A DNA stretch of 64,000 nucleotides, from positions 1,984,001 through 2,048,000 of the forward strand of contig NZ_CP183332.1 in assembly GCF_048541825.1 (NCBI RefSeq), read 5' to 3'. Source of the stretch: Caulobacter sp048541825 (GTDB lineage: Bacteria; Pseudomonadota; Alphaproteobacteria; Caulobacterales; Caulobacteraceae). Shown here piece after piece: positions 54,284 through 62,247 of the stretch (position 1 is the first letter of the stretch; every line of letters starts with the position of its first letter). The position numbers and the translations under genes are program-made. The notes under the pieces were generated by a model. It was not told the DNA's origin. It did no database searches and worked only from the letters and a program-made list of their open reading frames with translations.

Positions 54284-55066
54284 TTACGCCTCGACCCGCT
54301 CCGCCACCCATGACGCCGCCAGTTCGTGATTGCGCGGCAGGTCTTCGGGGAAGTCCATCTCGGCCCAGTCCAGGCCCTGGATGGACTGCACCCGGACCAC
54401 GTCGTGGTCCTGAGCGATCTGGTTGATGACGCTGAGATACCAGCGCTTCAGGCCTTCCGGCGTGCGCAGGGCGGCGTCGACGATCTTCGTGAACAGGGCC
54501 GCGCCCTCGGCGTCAAAGCGCAGGAAGCCGATCGACTCGGCGTCATAGGTCTCGATGGTCTTGCCGATGGCGCGCAGCGACAGGCCCTGCGTCGCCACCT
54601 TCATGTCGTCGGCGTCGTAGCCGTCCTTGCGATCGATGGTGACGGTGATCGGAGCCGGCGGAGCAGCCATCAGGCGCTCGGCGATGGCCGACTCGAACAG
54701 TGTGTCGCCGTTCAGCAGCAGGAAGTCGCCGACCATTTCGCCGCGCGCCAGCCAGCAGGTGGCCAGGTTGTCGGTCAGTCCGAAGAACGGGTTGAATAGG
54801 GTGCGCACGATCATGCCAGGCAGGTCCAGGCCTGCGATCTCGGCCTCGACGGTGTCGGCGGCGAAGCCGGTAACCACCACCACCTCGGTGATCCCGGCCT
54901 GGCGCAGGTGGCGCAGTTGCCAGTGCAGCACGGTGCGGCCCGAAAGCTCGACCAGGCACTTGGGGCGCGTGTCGGTCAGCGGCGACAGACGCTTGCCCTG
55001 GCCCGCGCTGAGAATGATGGCTTTGGTCGGAGGCGCCACGGAGACTCGATTCACTTCTGGCCGCAC
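54284..55066 (-). CDS. nucleotidyltransferase (LicC/phosphocholine cytidylyltransferase-like)
   Basis: A 260-residue NTP transferase with the motif KAIILSAGQGKRLSPLT near residues 15-31 and KCLVELSGRTVLHWQL after it. The body (NPFFGLTDNLATCWLARGEM, LLNGDTLFE) resembles LicC-type cytidylyltransferases and sugar-1-phosphate nucleotidyltransferases. It faces the sphingolipid genes convergently. A role in activating a headgroup (choline-, ethanolamine- or glycerol-phosphate type) is plausible but not proven. The start is uncertain: GTG 55066, 55054 and 55039 are all possible. Confidence 0.78.
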   Translation of the reverse strand: MRPEVNRVSVAPPTKAIILSAGQGKRLSPLTDTRPKCLVELSGRTVLHWQLRHLRQAGITEVVVVTGFAADTVEAEIAGLDLPGMIVRTLFNPFFGLTDNLATCWLARGEMVGDFLLLNGDTLFESAIAERLMAAPPAPITVTIDRKDGYDADDMKVATQGLSLRAIGKTIETYDAESIGFLRFDAEGAALFTKIVDAALRTPEGLKRWYLSVINQIAQDHDVVRVQSIQGLDWAEMDFPEDLPRNHELAASWVAERVEA

Positions 55067-55244
55067 GGGTCGGCATCTGATTCAGGGCGGGACGCTACAG
55101 GATACAGCAGCCCCCACATAGGGCCAGCGCGCTCGCCCGGCGAGAGGCGCAACGCCGCAGCCGCGACAGCGATGAACAGGCTGCCCGCAAGGCGCGAAAG
55201 GGCGCCTGCGCCATTAATCCGCATACAGATTTTCGCGTCACCGA

Positions 55245-55262
55245 CTGTCGCAAAACCTTGAT
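55245..55262 (+). promoter_or_regulatory. possible PhoB (Pho box) site
   Basis: CTGTCGC-AAAA-CCTTGAT has the 7-4-7 layout of the Pho box (CTGTCAT-AAAN-CTGTCAT); the first half matches at five of seven positions, the second at four of seven. It lies 70 bases upstream of the PstS-like gene, where a site would be expected. A weak match on its own, made plausible by the gene it precedes. Confidence 0.35.
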
Positions 55263-55332
55263 AAAAGTCGCCAGACCATGTTTGAACACGGCGCGTTCTC
55301 CCGTCTGACCCGCAGAATCCGGACCTACAGCC

Positions 55333-56373
55333 ATGACCAAGCTTCTTGGAGCCGCCGCCGCCCTCGGGCTGCTGGCCGCCGCCGACACCGCCCATGCCGC
55401 GCGCGACTATGTGTGGGCCGCAGGCTCCTCGACCGTCTTCCCGTTCTCGACCCGCGTCGCGGAGAACTACGCCAAGAAGACCGGCAAGAAGTCGCCCAAG
55501 GTCGAAAGCCTGGGCACAGGCGGCGGCATAAAAATGTTCTGCGGCGGCATGGGTGAAAAGTATCCCGACGTCGCCAACGCCTCGCGCCCGATGAAGAAGT
55601 CCGAGTTCGAAGCCTGCAGGAAGGCCGGCGTCAAGGACATCGTCGAGCTGAAGATCGGCTTCGACGGCATCGTCGTGGCGATGGACAAGAAGTCGCCCGA
55701 CTACAATTTCAAGCTTGAGCACCTCTACCTGGGCCTGTCCGACCAGACCCTGCGCGGCGGCCAGCTGGTCAAGAACCCCTACAAGTCGTGGAACGAGGTC
55801 AGCCAGGGCCTGCCCAAGACCCGCATCCTGGTCTATGGCCCGCCGCCCACCTCGGGCACCCGCGACGCCTGGATCGAGCTGGGCATCGAGGGCGGCGCCG
55901 GAAAGCTGCCGCCCCTGACCAAGCTGAAGGCCGATGACGAAAAGGCTTTCAAGGCCAAGGTCGCGCCGATGCGCACCGATGGCGGCTGGGTCGACGCCGG
56001 CGAGAACGACAACGCCATCATCGGCACTATCCAGAAGACGCCGAACGCTATCGGGGTGTTCGGCTATTCGTTCCTCGAGCAGAACGCCAACACCATCAAG
56101 GCCGCCAGCATCAACGGCGTGAAACCGACCGTGACCACCATCACCAACGGGACCTATCCGATCTCGCGCTCGCTCTACATCTACGTGAAGAAGAGCCAGA
56201 TCGGTGTGACGCCGGGCCTCAAGGAATTCGTCAACGAATTCGTCTCTGACGCCGCCACTGGCCGGGGCGGCTATCTGCAGTCGCGCGGCCTGATCCCGCT
56301 GCCGCCCCAGCAGCACGAGGCCAACAAGGCCAAGTCCAAGACCCTGCCGGTCATGGCGGCCCCGAAGTCCTGA
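55333..56373 (+). CDS. pstS: phosphate-binding periplasmic protein, PstS-like
   Basis: 346 residues with a signal peptide (MTKLLGAAAALGLLAAADTA, cleavage near residue 22). The start of the mature protein AAGSSTVFPFSTRVAENYAK is the classic PstS phosphate-loop sequence, and GTGGGIKMFC, GPPPTSGTRDAW and DNAIIG follow. It would bring phosphate to a PstCAB transporter or act as an extracellular binding protein. No pstCAB genes are next to it. A REP-like hairpin follows eight bases after the stop. Confidence 0.9.
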   Translation: MTKLLGAAAALGLLAAADTAHAARDYVWAAGSSTVFPFSTRVAENYAKKTGKKSPKVESLGTGGGIKMFCGGMGEKYPDVANASRPMKKSEFEACRKAGVKDIVELKIGFDGIVVAMDKKSPDYNFKLEHLYLGLSDQTLRGGQLVKNPYKSWNEVSQGLPKTRILVYGPPPTSGTRDAWIELGIEGGAGKLPPLTKLKADDEKAFKAKVAPMRTDGGWVDAGENDNAIIGTIQKTPNAIGVFGYSFLEQNANTIKAASINGVKPTVTTITNGTYPISRSLYIYVKKSQIGVTPGLKEFVNEFVSDAATGRGGYLQSRGLIPLPPQQHEANKAKSKTLPVMAAPKS

Positions 56374-56380
56374 TCTGGCG

Positions 56381-56438
56381 CGTCATCCCGGAAAAATTGG
56401 GCCGGAGCCACGCTCCGGCCCAAGTTTCCGGGATGACG
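56381..56438. repeat. palindromic intergenic repeat (CGTCATCCCGG family), probable terminator of pstS
   Basis: A near-perfect 26-27-bp stem from CGTCATCCCGGAAA to TTTCCGGGATGACG, with one base of asymmetry in the A-rich part and a CACG loop. It begins eight bases after the pstS stop and shares its ends with the element at 27551-27664, so it is probably both a repeat copy and a transcript stop. Confidence 0.8.
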
Positions 56439-56535
56439 CCGCCCGTCGGGCTCGCGATCGTGCAATCGCACCCAAGGGCTTGACCGACTGCAGCGGCGCG
56501 CGCCCCATGGCGGGCCTGCCAATGCGGAGAGCCTC

Positions 56536-56694
56536 ATGGCCGAACGTGTCGAAGAACGCCTGCAGGATCTGGAGCGGCTGGTGATCCGGCAGGCCGAGCG
56601 GATCGAAGACCTGGAACAGCAACTACTGACCATCACGCGCCTGGCGCATCTCGCGGCGCAAAGGGTGCGCCCGCCCGAGAGCGAAGCGGCCTGA
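56536..56694 (+). CDS. slyX: SlyX family protein
   Basis: A 52-residue coiled-coil protein, too short for many gene finders. MAERVEERLQDLERLVIRQA then ERIEDLEQQLLTITR shows the heptad pattern and charge of SlyX, whose length is normally 60-75 residues. ATG 56536 follows GGAGAG at a good distance. Function of the family is unknown. It stands alone between two intergenic repeats. Confidence 0.75.
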   Translation: MAERVEERLQDLERLVIRQAERIEDLEQQLLTITRLAHLAAQRVRPPESEAA

Positions 56695-56707
56695 TCCTGA
56701 AAAGGCT

Positions 56708-56815
56708 CTAGAGCAAAGGTCGCCATGATTGCATCATGTCGTTTGCTCTAGATTCTTGTTTTGACGCGATATTTCGGCGGCGAACCGGTCTCCACTTCGC
56801 CGAACAACGCTCTAG
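56708..56815. repeat. composite alphaproteobacterial intergenic repeat
   Basis: It begins with a double palindrome: CTAGAGCAAA (56708-56717) pairs with TTTGCTCTAG (56742-56751), enclosing CATGAT/ATCATG (56724-56729, 56733-56738). It continues with TTGTTTTGACGC and GCGAACCGGTCTCCACTTCG and closes with ACGCTCTAG. This arrangement is a familiar repeated intergenic sequence in alphaproteobacteria. Its last CTAG provides the stop codon of the small membrane protein gene at 56812-57159. Confidence 0.75.
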
Positions 56816-57159
56816 TTGGTCGGCTGGTCCGGCGCCGCGCGCGAGGTCATGCCCGCCGCAGCAGCGTCGTCGGCCATCTGGGCGTCGACCGGCGGCGTTT
56901 CACGCACCGGCGTCGGTGTCGTGGCGGGCTGAGCGACGACCGGGGCCTCGATCTTGCGAGGTACGGCCGCGGCGACAGGTCCTGTATTCAGCGCCGAGGC
57001 GGCCGCATCGTCGGCGGCGGTCCGCAGTTCGTCGGAGCCTTCGTCATAGCCGCCCAGACCGGCGGTCAGGAACAGGATGGCGCCGAACGTGGCGATGACG
57101 CCCACGACAAAGCCCAGGAAGATCCATCCGAACGGATTGCTGCGACGTTCAGCGCTCAT
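56812..57159 (-). CDS. small single-span membrane protein, unknown function
   Basis: 115 residues: a short basic start (MSAERRSNPFGW), one membrane helix (about 12-33, IFLGFVVGVIATFGAILFL) and a long alanine- and proline-rich tail that is probably disordered and periplasmic. The stop codon (TAG, bases 56812-56814) lies inside the intergenic repeat, so the original C-terminus may have been changed by its arrival. It lies 24 bases downstream of the DUF882 peptidase gene on the same strand. Confidence 0.7.
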   Translation of the reverse strand: MSAERRSNPFGWIFLGFVVGVIATFGAILFLTAGLGGYDEGSDELRTAADDAAASALNTGPVAAAVPRKIEAPVVAQPATTPTPVRETPPVDAQMADDAAAAGMTSRAAPDQPTN

Positions 57160-57183
57160 GGCTGGCTCCCTGCCCTTGCGGGC

Positions 57184-57801
57184 TTAACTGCCCTGCCAGC
57201 GCCGGAACGGCCCGACATCGACGTGAACGAACTTGCTGTCGGGATAGTAACCGACGCCGCCCCGCTTCAGATCCAGCGCCGCAGCGCGGAGGTGATCGAG
57301 GGCGACATCTTCCAGATAGATGTCCATGGCCTTGCCGTCCATGTGCAGACTGCGCTTTGCGACCTCGCCGCTGCGTTCCGACAGCAGGCGGTTGCTGGAC
57401 GGCGAGCGATAGCCCGAGATGATCTGGAAGGCGGTCTTGGTTTCGGTCTTGCGGTGGATGTCGGTCAGCAGGTCGAACAGTTGGACGTTCATCGGGGCGA
57501 CCTCGCCGGTGCGATGGTCGCGCAGCACCTTGTTGAGGGCCTGCAGGGCGTCGGGAACATAGGTTCCGTTCTCCCAGTACACAGCCTGCAACTTTTCGTC
57601 GGTGTGGAGGTTATACAGCGAGACCCACTTGGGCGCGGCCTCGGCCACCGGCTGGATCGCGGCGACGGGGGCTGGCGTCAGCGGCGTCTGGGCTTCCAGA
57701 AGCGCGCCAATAATGTCGTCCTGAGCGTGGGCCGACGGGCCTATCGCTGCGGCGCCAAGCGCGCTCAAACCCAACTGAAAAAACTTACGCCGTGCGATCA
57801 T
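57184..57801 (-). CDS. DUF882 / YcbK-type M15 peptidase
   Basis: 205 residues with a twin-arginine-like signal (MIARRKFFQLGLSALGAAAI). The catalytic zinc motifs are clear: ISGYRSPSSNRLL, SLHMDGKAMDIYL (His and Asp) and KFVHVDVGPFRRW (His-x-Asp). Family members are peptidoglycan-linked carboxypeptidases/endopeptidases (MepK cuts 3-3 crosslinks). It lies just downstream of an L,D-transpeptidase on the same strand, which makes such crosslinks. ATG 57801 gives the signal; 12 codons upstream are open. Confidence 0.9.
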   Translation of the reverse strand: MIARRKFFQLGLSALGAAAIGPSAHAQDDIIGALLEAQTPLTPAPVAAIQPVAEAAPKWVSLYNLHTDEKLQAVYWENGTYVPDALQALNKVLRDHRTGEVAPMNVQLFDLLTDIHRKTETKTAFQIISGYRSPSSNRLLSERSGEVAKRSLHMDGKAMDIYLEDVALDHLRAAALDLKRGGVGYYPDSKFVHVDVGPFRRWQGS

Positions 57802-57855
57802 GACGCTATCCCTGACACCGTACTGCCCGCAGGACACCCCAGGCCGGCCAGAAGG

Positions 57856-59391
57856 TCAAGCTGAGCCGGAGAGGGCTGCGGCGATCCGCTGCACCAGCAG
57901 GCGGTCCCAGCCATAGGGATCATCGCGGAAATTGACCTGGCCGTCGGGCGTCACATAGGCCGTCCAGTACAGCAGGAAGACCGCAATCCGTTGCGGCAGC
58001 TTGGCGCGGACGGTCTTGCCGCCGGCGATGGTCGCGTCGATCACTTCGGGCGTCCAGGTCAGGTCGCCTTCCATCACGGCGCGAGCCAGGTCGACCGGCC
58101 TTTCGACGCGCACGCAGCCGTGGCTGGCCAGGCGGCTGAAGCTGGCGAAGCGCGCGCGGCTGGGGGTGTCGTGCAGATAGACGCCATAGGGGTTGGCGAA
58201 ATCAAACTTGATCAGGCCCAGGGCCGCCTTGGGTCCGGCCTTCTGCTGCAGGCGCGAGCCGCCGCCTTCGGTCGGGATGACGATGAAGTCGTTGCGGGCG
58301 AAATAGCCAGGATTGGCGCGCTCCTTGGGCCACAGCTCCCGCGAGGCGATCGAGGACGGCACGTTCCACGGCGGATTGAGCACGATGCTGTGGATGTTCG
58401 ACTGCAGCATCGGCGTTTCGTCGCCGGGACGGCCGGTGACGGCGCGCATCGTCAGGGTCGGGACGTCATGGTGGAACACCGACAGCACGGCGGCGGCGAT
58501 ATTGACCTGGATGCGGTCGGCCGGCAGCACCTGCGGCAACCACCGCCAGCGCTCCATATTGGCGAGGATCTGGTCCAGGCGCCGCTCGACGGGCGTATTG
58601 AGGGCGTCCAGCGTCTTCTTGTCCAGCACGCCATTGGGGTTGAGCCCAAAGCGCTTCTGGGCGCGCATCAGGGCCTGCTCCAGGCCCTCGTCGAACAGCG
58701 CAACGCCATCGACGGCCACGGTCGCATCCTCGACGGCCAGCCGGGCTTCCAGGGCCACGACGCGGGGATCGGTCGAGCCCAGCTTCAGATCCGGCCCCGC
58801 CTGCAGCATGGCCCAACCGCCGCGCGCAGCGATGTCGCGATAGGTGACCAGGCCCTTGCGCAGGGTCTGATAGCCCGTATAGGGCGGCGGCAGAGTGTCC
58901 AGCCATGCTCCCAGGCGATCCTGGGCGACGGCCTGGACGAATTCGACATTGGGATCATAGACCGCCGGGCGCAGGCCCCAGTCGGTGCGGAAGCTGCTCA
59001 GCGGCAACCGGCCCGAGCGTACGGCCTTGGCATAGGCCAGGGTCAGGCCGATCAGCTGGCCCTGCCCGGTCTGGCGGGCGGCGACGTCGCGCGAGACCAG
59101 CAGCGCCAGGGCCTGATCAGGCGCGTAGGCGCCCAGCTCGAAGCCATGGGTGGGCGCTTCGGCCAAGACACGGCCCAGCAGCTCGATCTGGTCGGCGCGC
59201 AACGTCACGGCGTAGGGGTCGGCGGGGAATGTCAGAGGCTGCGGCGCGGACTGAACCTGCCGCGCGCCGTACTGCGCGGGCATCTGGGACTGCGCCAGGG
59301 TCGGCCCGCTCGCGAGGAGCCACAGCGCTCCTGCGGCCAGCGCGGATGATAGTCTCGACAAGCCGCTCACCGCCAATGGATCTCGTAACAC
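57856..59391 (-). CDS. L,D-transpeptidase (YcbB/LdtD type)
   Basis: 511 residues: signal peptide (about 1-34), an N-terminal scaffold domain, a peptidoglycan-binding domain (about 240-270, RAQKRFGLNPNGVLDKKTLD), then the YkuD catalytic domain with YLHDTPSR and the active Cys in SHGCVRVERP (about residue 427). It makes 3-3 crosslinks in peptidoglycan in the periplasm. The gene is followed by the M15 peptidase, which suggests a remodelling pair. It starts 148 bases from the divergent GH15 gene. Confidence 0.93.
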   Translation of the reverse strand: MLRDPLAVSGLSRLSSALAAGALWLLASGPTLAQSQMPAQYGARQVQSAPQPLTFPADPYAVTLRADQIELLGRVLAEAPTHGFELGAYAPDQALALLVSRDVAARQTGQGQLIGLTLAYAKAVRSGRLPLSSFRTDWGLRPAVYDPNVEFVQAVAQDRLGAWLDTLPPPYTGYQTLRKGLVTYRDIAARGGWAMLQAGPDLKLGSTDPRVVALEARLAVEDATVAVDGVALFDEGLEQALMRAQKRFGLNPNGVLDKKTLDALNTPVERRLDQILANMERWRWLPQVLPADRIQVNIAAAVLSVFHHDVPTLTMRAVTGRPGDETPMLQSNIHSIVLNPPWNVPSSIASRELWPKERANPGYFARNDFIVIPTEGGGSRLQQKAGPKAALGLIKFDFANPYGVYLHDTPSRARFASFSRLASHGCVRVERPVDLARAVMEGDLTWTPEVIDATIAGGKTVRAKLPQRIAVFLLYWTAYVTPDGQVNFRDDPYGWDRLLVQRIAAALSGSA

Positions 59392-59539
59392 CTTGCCGCG
59401 CGAAGGATCCGCGTGATCCCAGATGGCCGTTCTGCAGGGGCTGCGTCAACGCGAGTATCGTGAAAGGCGAGCGTCGCGCCGATCCCCGGGGTTCTTTTTG
59501 CGCCGCAGGAACCGGGAAGCCACACAGAGGGTTTCCGAT

Positions 59540-61396
59540 GTGTCGTCACGCCGACCCCAGGCCCCGCCACACTCCGGATACCGTGTGCCCCAAAATTCCG
59601 CGCCCCAGAACCTTGACCTGTTTCCCATCGGCAATTGCGCCGTCAGCGCCCTGATCGACCGCAGCGGACGGTTCGTCTGGGCCTGCGCGCCGCGGGTCGA
59701 CTCCGATCCGGTGTTCAGCGCCCTGCTCAGCGACGTTGATCCCAGGAGCGTTGCGGCCACCGGGGTCTGGGATGTCGATGTCGACCGGGCGGTGTCGACC
59801 ACCCAGGCCTATCTGCGCAACACCCCCGTGCTGCGCACCGAGATCACCGACGCCGACGGCGCCAAGATCGAGATCATCGATTTTGCCCCGCGCTACCAGC
59901 AATTTGGCCGCATCTTCCGGCCCACGGCCTTCATCCGCCTGATCCGCCCGGTCGCCGGCACCGCGCGCATCACGGTGCGGGTGCGTCCGACCGCCCAGTG
60001 GGGCGCGCGACTGGCCGAGCTCACCTCGGGCTCCAACCACATCCGCTATCTGTGTTCCGATCTGACGATGCGGCTGACCACCGATTGCCCGGTGTCGCAC
60101 ATCCTCGAAGAGCGGACCTTCCGGCTCGAGCAGCCGATCGCGCTGTTCCTGGGTCCCGATGAAGGCTTCGGCGCCGATGTGGGCTCGACCTGCGAAAAAA
60201 TGCTGCGCGAGACCACCGCCTACTGGATGACCTGGGTGCGGGGCCTGGCCATTCCGCTGGAGTGGCAGGCGGCGGTGATCCGCGCGGCCATCACCCTGAA
60301 ACTCTGTGTCCACGAGGAGACCGGCGCCATCGTCGCGGCCCTGACCACCTCGATCCCCGAACACGCCGACAGCGGCCGCAACTGGGACTACCGCTACTGC
60401 TGGATGCGCGATGCCTATTACGTGGTCCAGGCCCTCAATCGGCTGGGCGCGGTGGATATCCTGGAGAACTATCTCGGCTATCTGCGCAACATCATCGACC
60501 GCGCCGCTGGCGGCCATATTCAGCCGCTGTTCGGGGTCGGCTACGAGCCGCAATTGACCGAGCGCTTTGCCCCCGCCCTGCCCGGCTATCGCGGCATGGG
60601 GCCGGTGCGGATCGGCAACCAGGCGTTCGAGCACCAGCAGCACGACGTCTATGGCCAGATCGTGCTGTCCAGCACCCAGGCCTTCTTTGACGAACGCCTG
60701 CTGCGCCAGGCCACGGTCGCCGATTTCGAGGCGCTGGAGCCGGTGGGCGAGCGTGCCTTCCAGCTGCACGACAAGCCCGACGCCAGCCTGTGGGAATTCC
60801 GGGGCCGGGCCAATGTCCACACCTATTCGTCGGTGATGTGCTGGGCCGCCTGCGACCGTCTGGGCAACGCCGCCCAGAAGTTGGGCCTGCCCGACCGCGC
60901 CCGGTTCTGGAACGGTCGCGCCGCCATGGTGCGCGCCACCATCGACGCCGCCGCCTGGAATCCCGAGCTTGGCCGGTTCGCGGCGACCTTCGGCGGCGAC
61001 GAGCTGGACGCCAGCCTGCTGCAGCTGGTCGACCTGCGCTTCATCAGCGCCAATGACCCGCGCAACATCGCCACGGTGGCGGCGGTCGAGAGCGGCCTGC
61101 GCAAGGGCTCCTACCTGCAGCGCTACGCCATTCCCGACGACTTTGGCGAACCCAAGACCGCCTTCAACATCTGCACCTTCTGGCTGATCGAGGCCATGCA
61201 CCTGGCCGGCCGCGCCGAGGAGGCCCGCGCCCTGTTCGAGGACATGCTGGCCCGCCGCACCGCCGCCGGCCTGCTGTCGGAGGACATCGGCTTTTCGGAC
61301 GGCGAGCTGTGGGGCAACTATCCGCAAACCTACTCCCTGGTTGGCCTGATCAATTGCGCGATGCTGCTGAGCCGGCCCTGGTCGTCAGTGCGATAG
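59540..61396 (+). CDS. glycoside hydrolase family 15 protein (glucoamylase or trehalase-like)
   Basis: 618 residues. The N-terminal beta-sandwich begins LDLFPIGNCAVSALIDRSGR and is followed by the (alpha/alpha)6 GH15 barrel with NWDYRYCWMRDAYYVVQAL (general acid region) and the C-terminal DFGEPKTAFNICTFW. There is no signal peptide, so it is cytoplasmic. It directly precedes otsB and otsA, suggesting that it degrades trehalose or a related disaccharide; some bacterial GH15 enzymes are trehalases. The start is uncertain: GTG 59540 has GAGGG eight bases upstream; GTG 59585 is closer to the conserved part. Confidence 0.85.
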   Translation: MSSRRPQAPPHSGYRVPQNSAPQNLDLFPIGNCAVSALIDRSGRFVWACAPRVDSDPVFSALLSDVDPRSVAATGVWDVDVDRAVSTTQAYLRNTPVLRTEITDADGAKIEIIDFAPRYQQFGRIFRPTAFIRLIRPVAGTARITVRVRPTAQWGARLAELTSGSNHIRYLCSDLTMRLTTDCPVSHILEERTFRLEQPIALFLGPDEGFGADVGSTCEKMLRETTAYWMTWVRGLAIPLEWQAAVIRAAITLKLCVHEETGAIVAALTTSIPEHADSGRNWDYRYCWMRDAYYVVQALNRLGAVDILENYLGYLRNIIDRAAGGHIQPLFGVGYEPQLTERFAPALPGYRGMGPVRIGNQAFEHQQHDVYGQIVLSSTQAFFDERLLRQATVADFEALEPVGERAFQLHDKPDASLWEFRGRANVHTYSSVMCWAACDRLGNAAQKLGLPDRARFWNGRAAMVRATIDAAAWNPELGRFAATFGGDELDASLLQLVDLRFISANDPRNIATVAAVESGLRKGSYLQRYAIPDDFGEPKTAFNICTFWLIEAMHLAGRAEEARALFEDMLARRTAAGLLSEDIGFSDGELWGNYPQTYSLVGLINCAMLLSRPWSSVR

Positions 61397-61467
61397 ACTC
61401 GCCGGATCGAAACTTCGCCTCGGGCGTTCCTCTGGTCATGTACCGATTTGAAGAGGGGCGTCTGGTG

Positions 61468-62247
61468 ATGACCGTGCAGGGGTCAAGCGCAAGACAGCAG
61501 CTCCACGACCTGCCCCCGCCGCCGTCGTTTCCGCCGGCTTCGGCCGCGCTGTTTCTCGACCTCGACGGCACCCTGGCGCCGATCATGCCGCGCCCCGAGC
61601 ACGTGGGGCCGGACCGGCGACGCGCCATGCTGATCAAGCGCCTGAACGCCACCCTGAAAGGCCGGGTGGCCGTGGTCAGCGGCCGCGCGCTGGACGATCT
61701 GGACCGCATCTTCGAGCGCGGCGTCACGCCGGTGGCAGCCGTTCACGGCCTGGTGCGGCGCGACGCCGACGGTCATGTCGTGATCGCCACGCCGCACAGC
61801 GGCATCCCGGACGCCCGCCTGCTGCTCCGCGATCTGGCCCGCTGCGACAAGGGCCTGCAGTTCGAGGACAAGGGCGTCAGCGTCGCCCTGCACTATCGCA
61901 ACGCGCCTGGCGCCGGCGAAGCGGTGATCGAGACCGCCGAGCGCATCGCCGGCGCCACCGGCTTGGTGCTGCAAAGGGGCGACATGGTCGTCGAACTGCG
62001 CACCCCGGGCCAGGACAAGGGCCAGTCGGTCGCGGCCTTCCTGCGCGAGCAGCCTTTCATGGGCTCGACCCCGATCTTCGTGGGCGATGACCTGACCGAC
62101 GAGGACGGCTTCGCCGCCGCCGCGCGTCTGGGCGGCTACGGTGTTCTGGTGGGCGAGATGCGCCCAACCGCCGCCAGCTTCCGGCTGAAGGACACCGCTG
62201 CGGTGTCGGCCTGGCTGGAGGGCGTTGCGACGCTGATGCCCGCATGA
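61468..62247 (+). CDS. otsB: trehalose-6-phosphate phosphatase
   Basis: A 259-residue HAD-family enzyme with FLDLDGTLAP (about 40-49), VVSGRALDDL and VGDDLTDEDGF as phosphatase motifs. It removes phosphate from trehalose-6-phosphate. ATG 61468 was chosen because GAGGGG lies nine bases upstream; the frame also has starts at 61438 and 61465. It overlaps otsA by four bases. Confidence 0.93.
   Translation: MTVQGSSARQQLHDLPPPPSFPPASAALFLDLDGTLAPIMPRPEHVGPDRRRAMLIKRLNATLKGRVAVVSGRALDDLDRIFERGVTPVAAVHGLVRRDADGHVVIATPHSGIPDARLLLRDLARCDKGLQFEDKGVSVALHYRNAPGAGEAVIETAERIAGATGLVLQRGDMVVELRTPGQDKGQSVAAFLREQPFMGSTPIFVGDDLTDEDGFAAAARLGGYGVLVGEMRPTAASFRLKDTAAVSAWLEGVATLMPA

Noticed and set aside
59546..61327. 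A 593-codon minus-strand frame
   Set aside because: It is antisense to the GH15 gene and lacks motifs.
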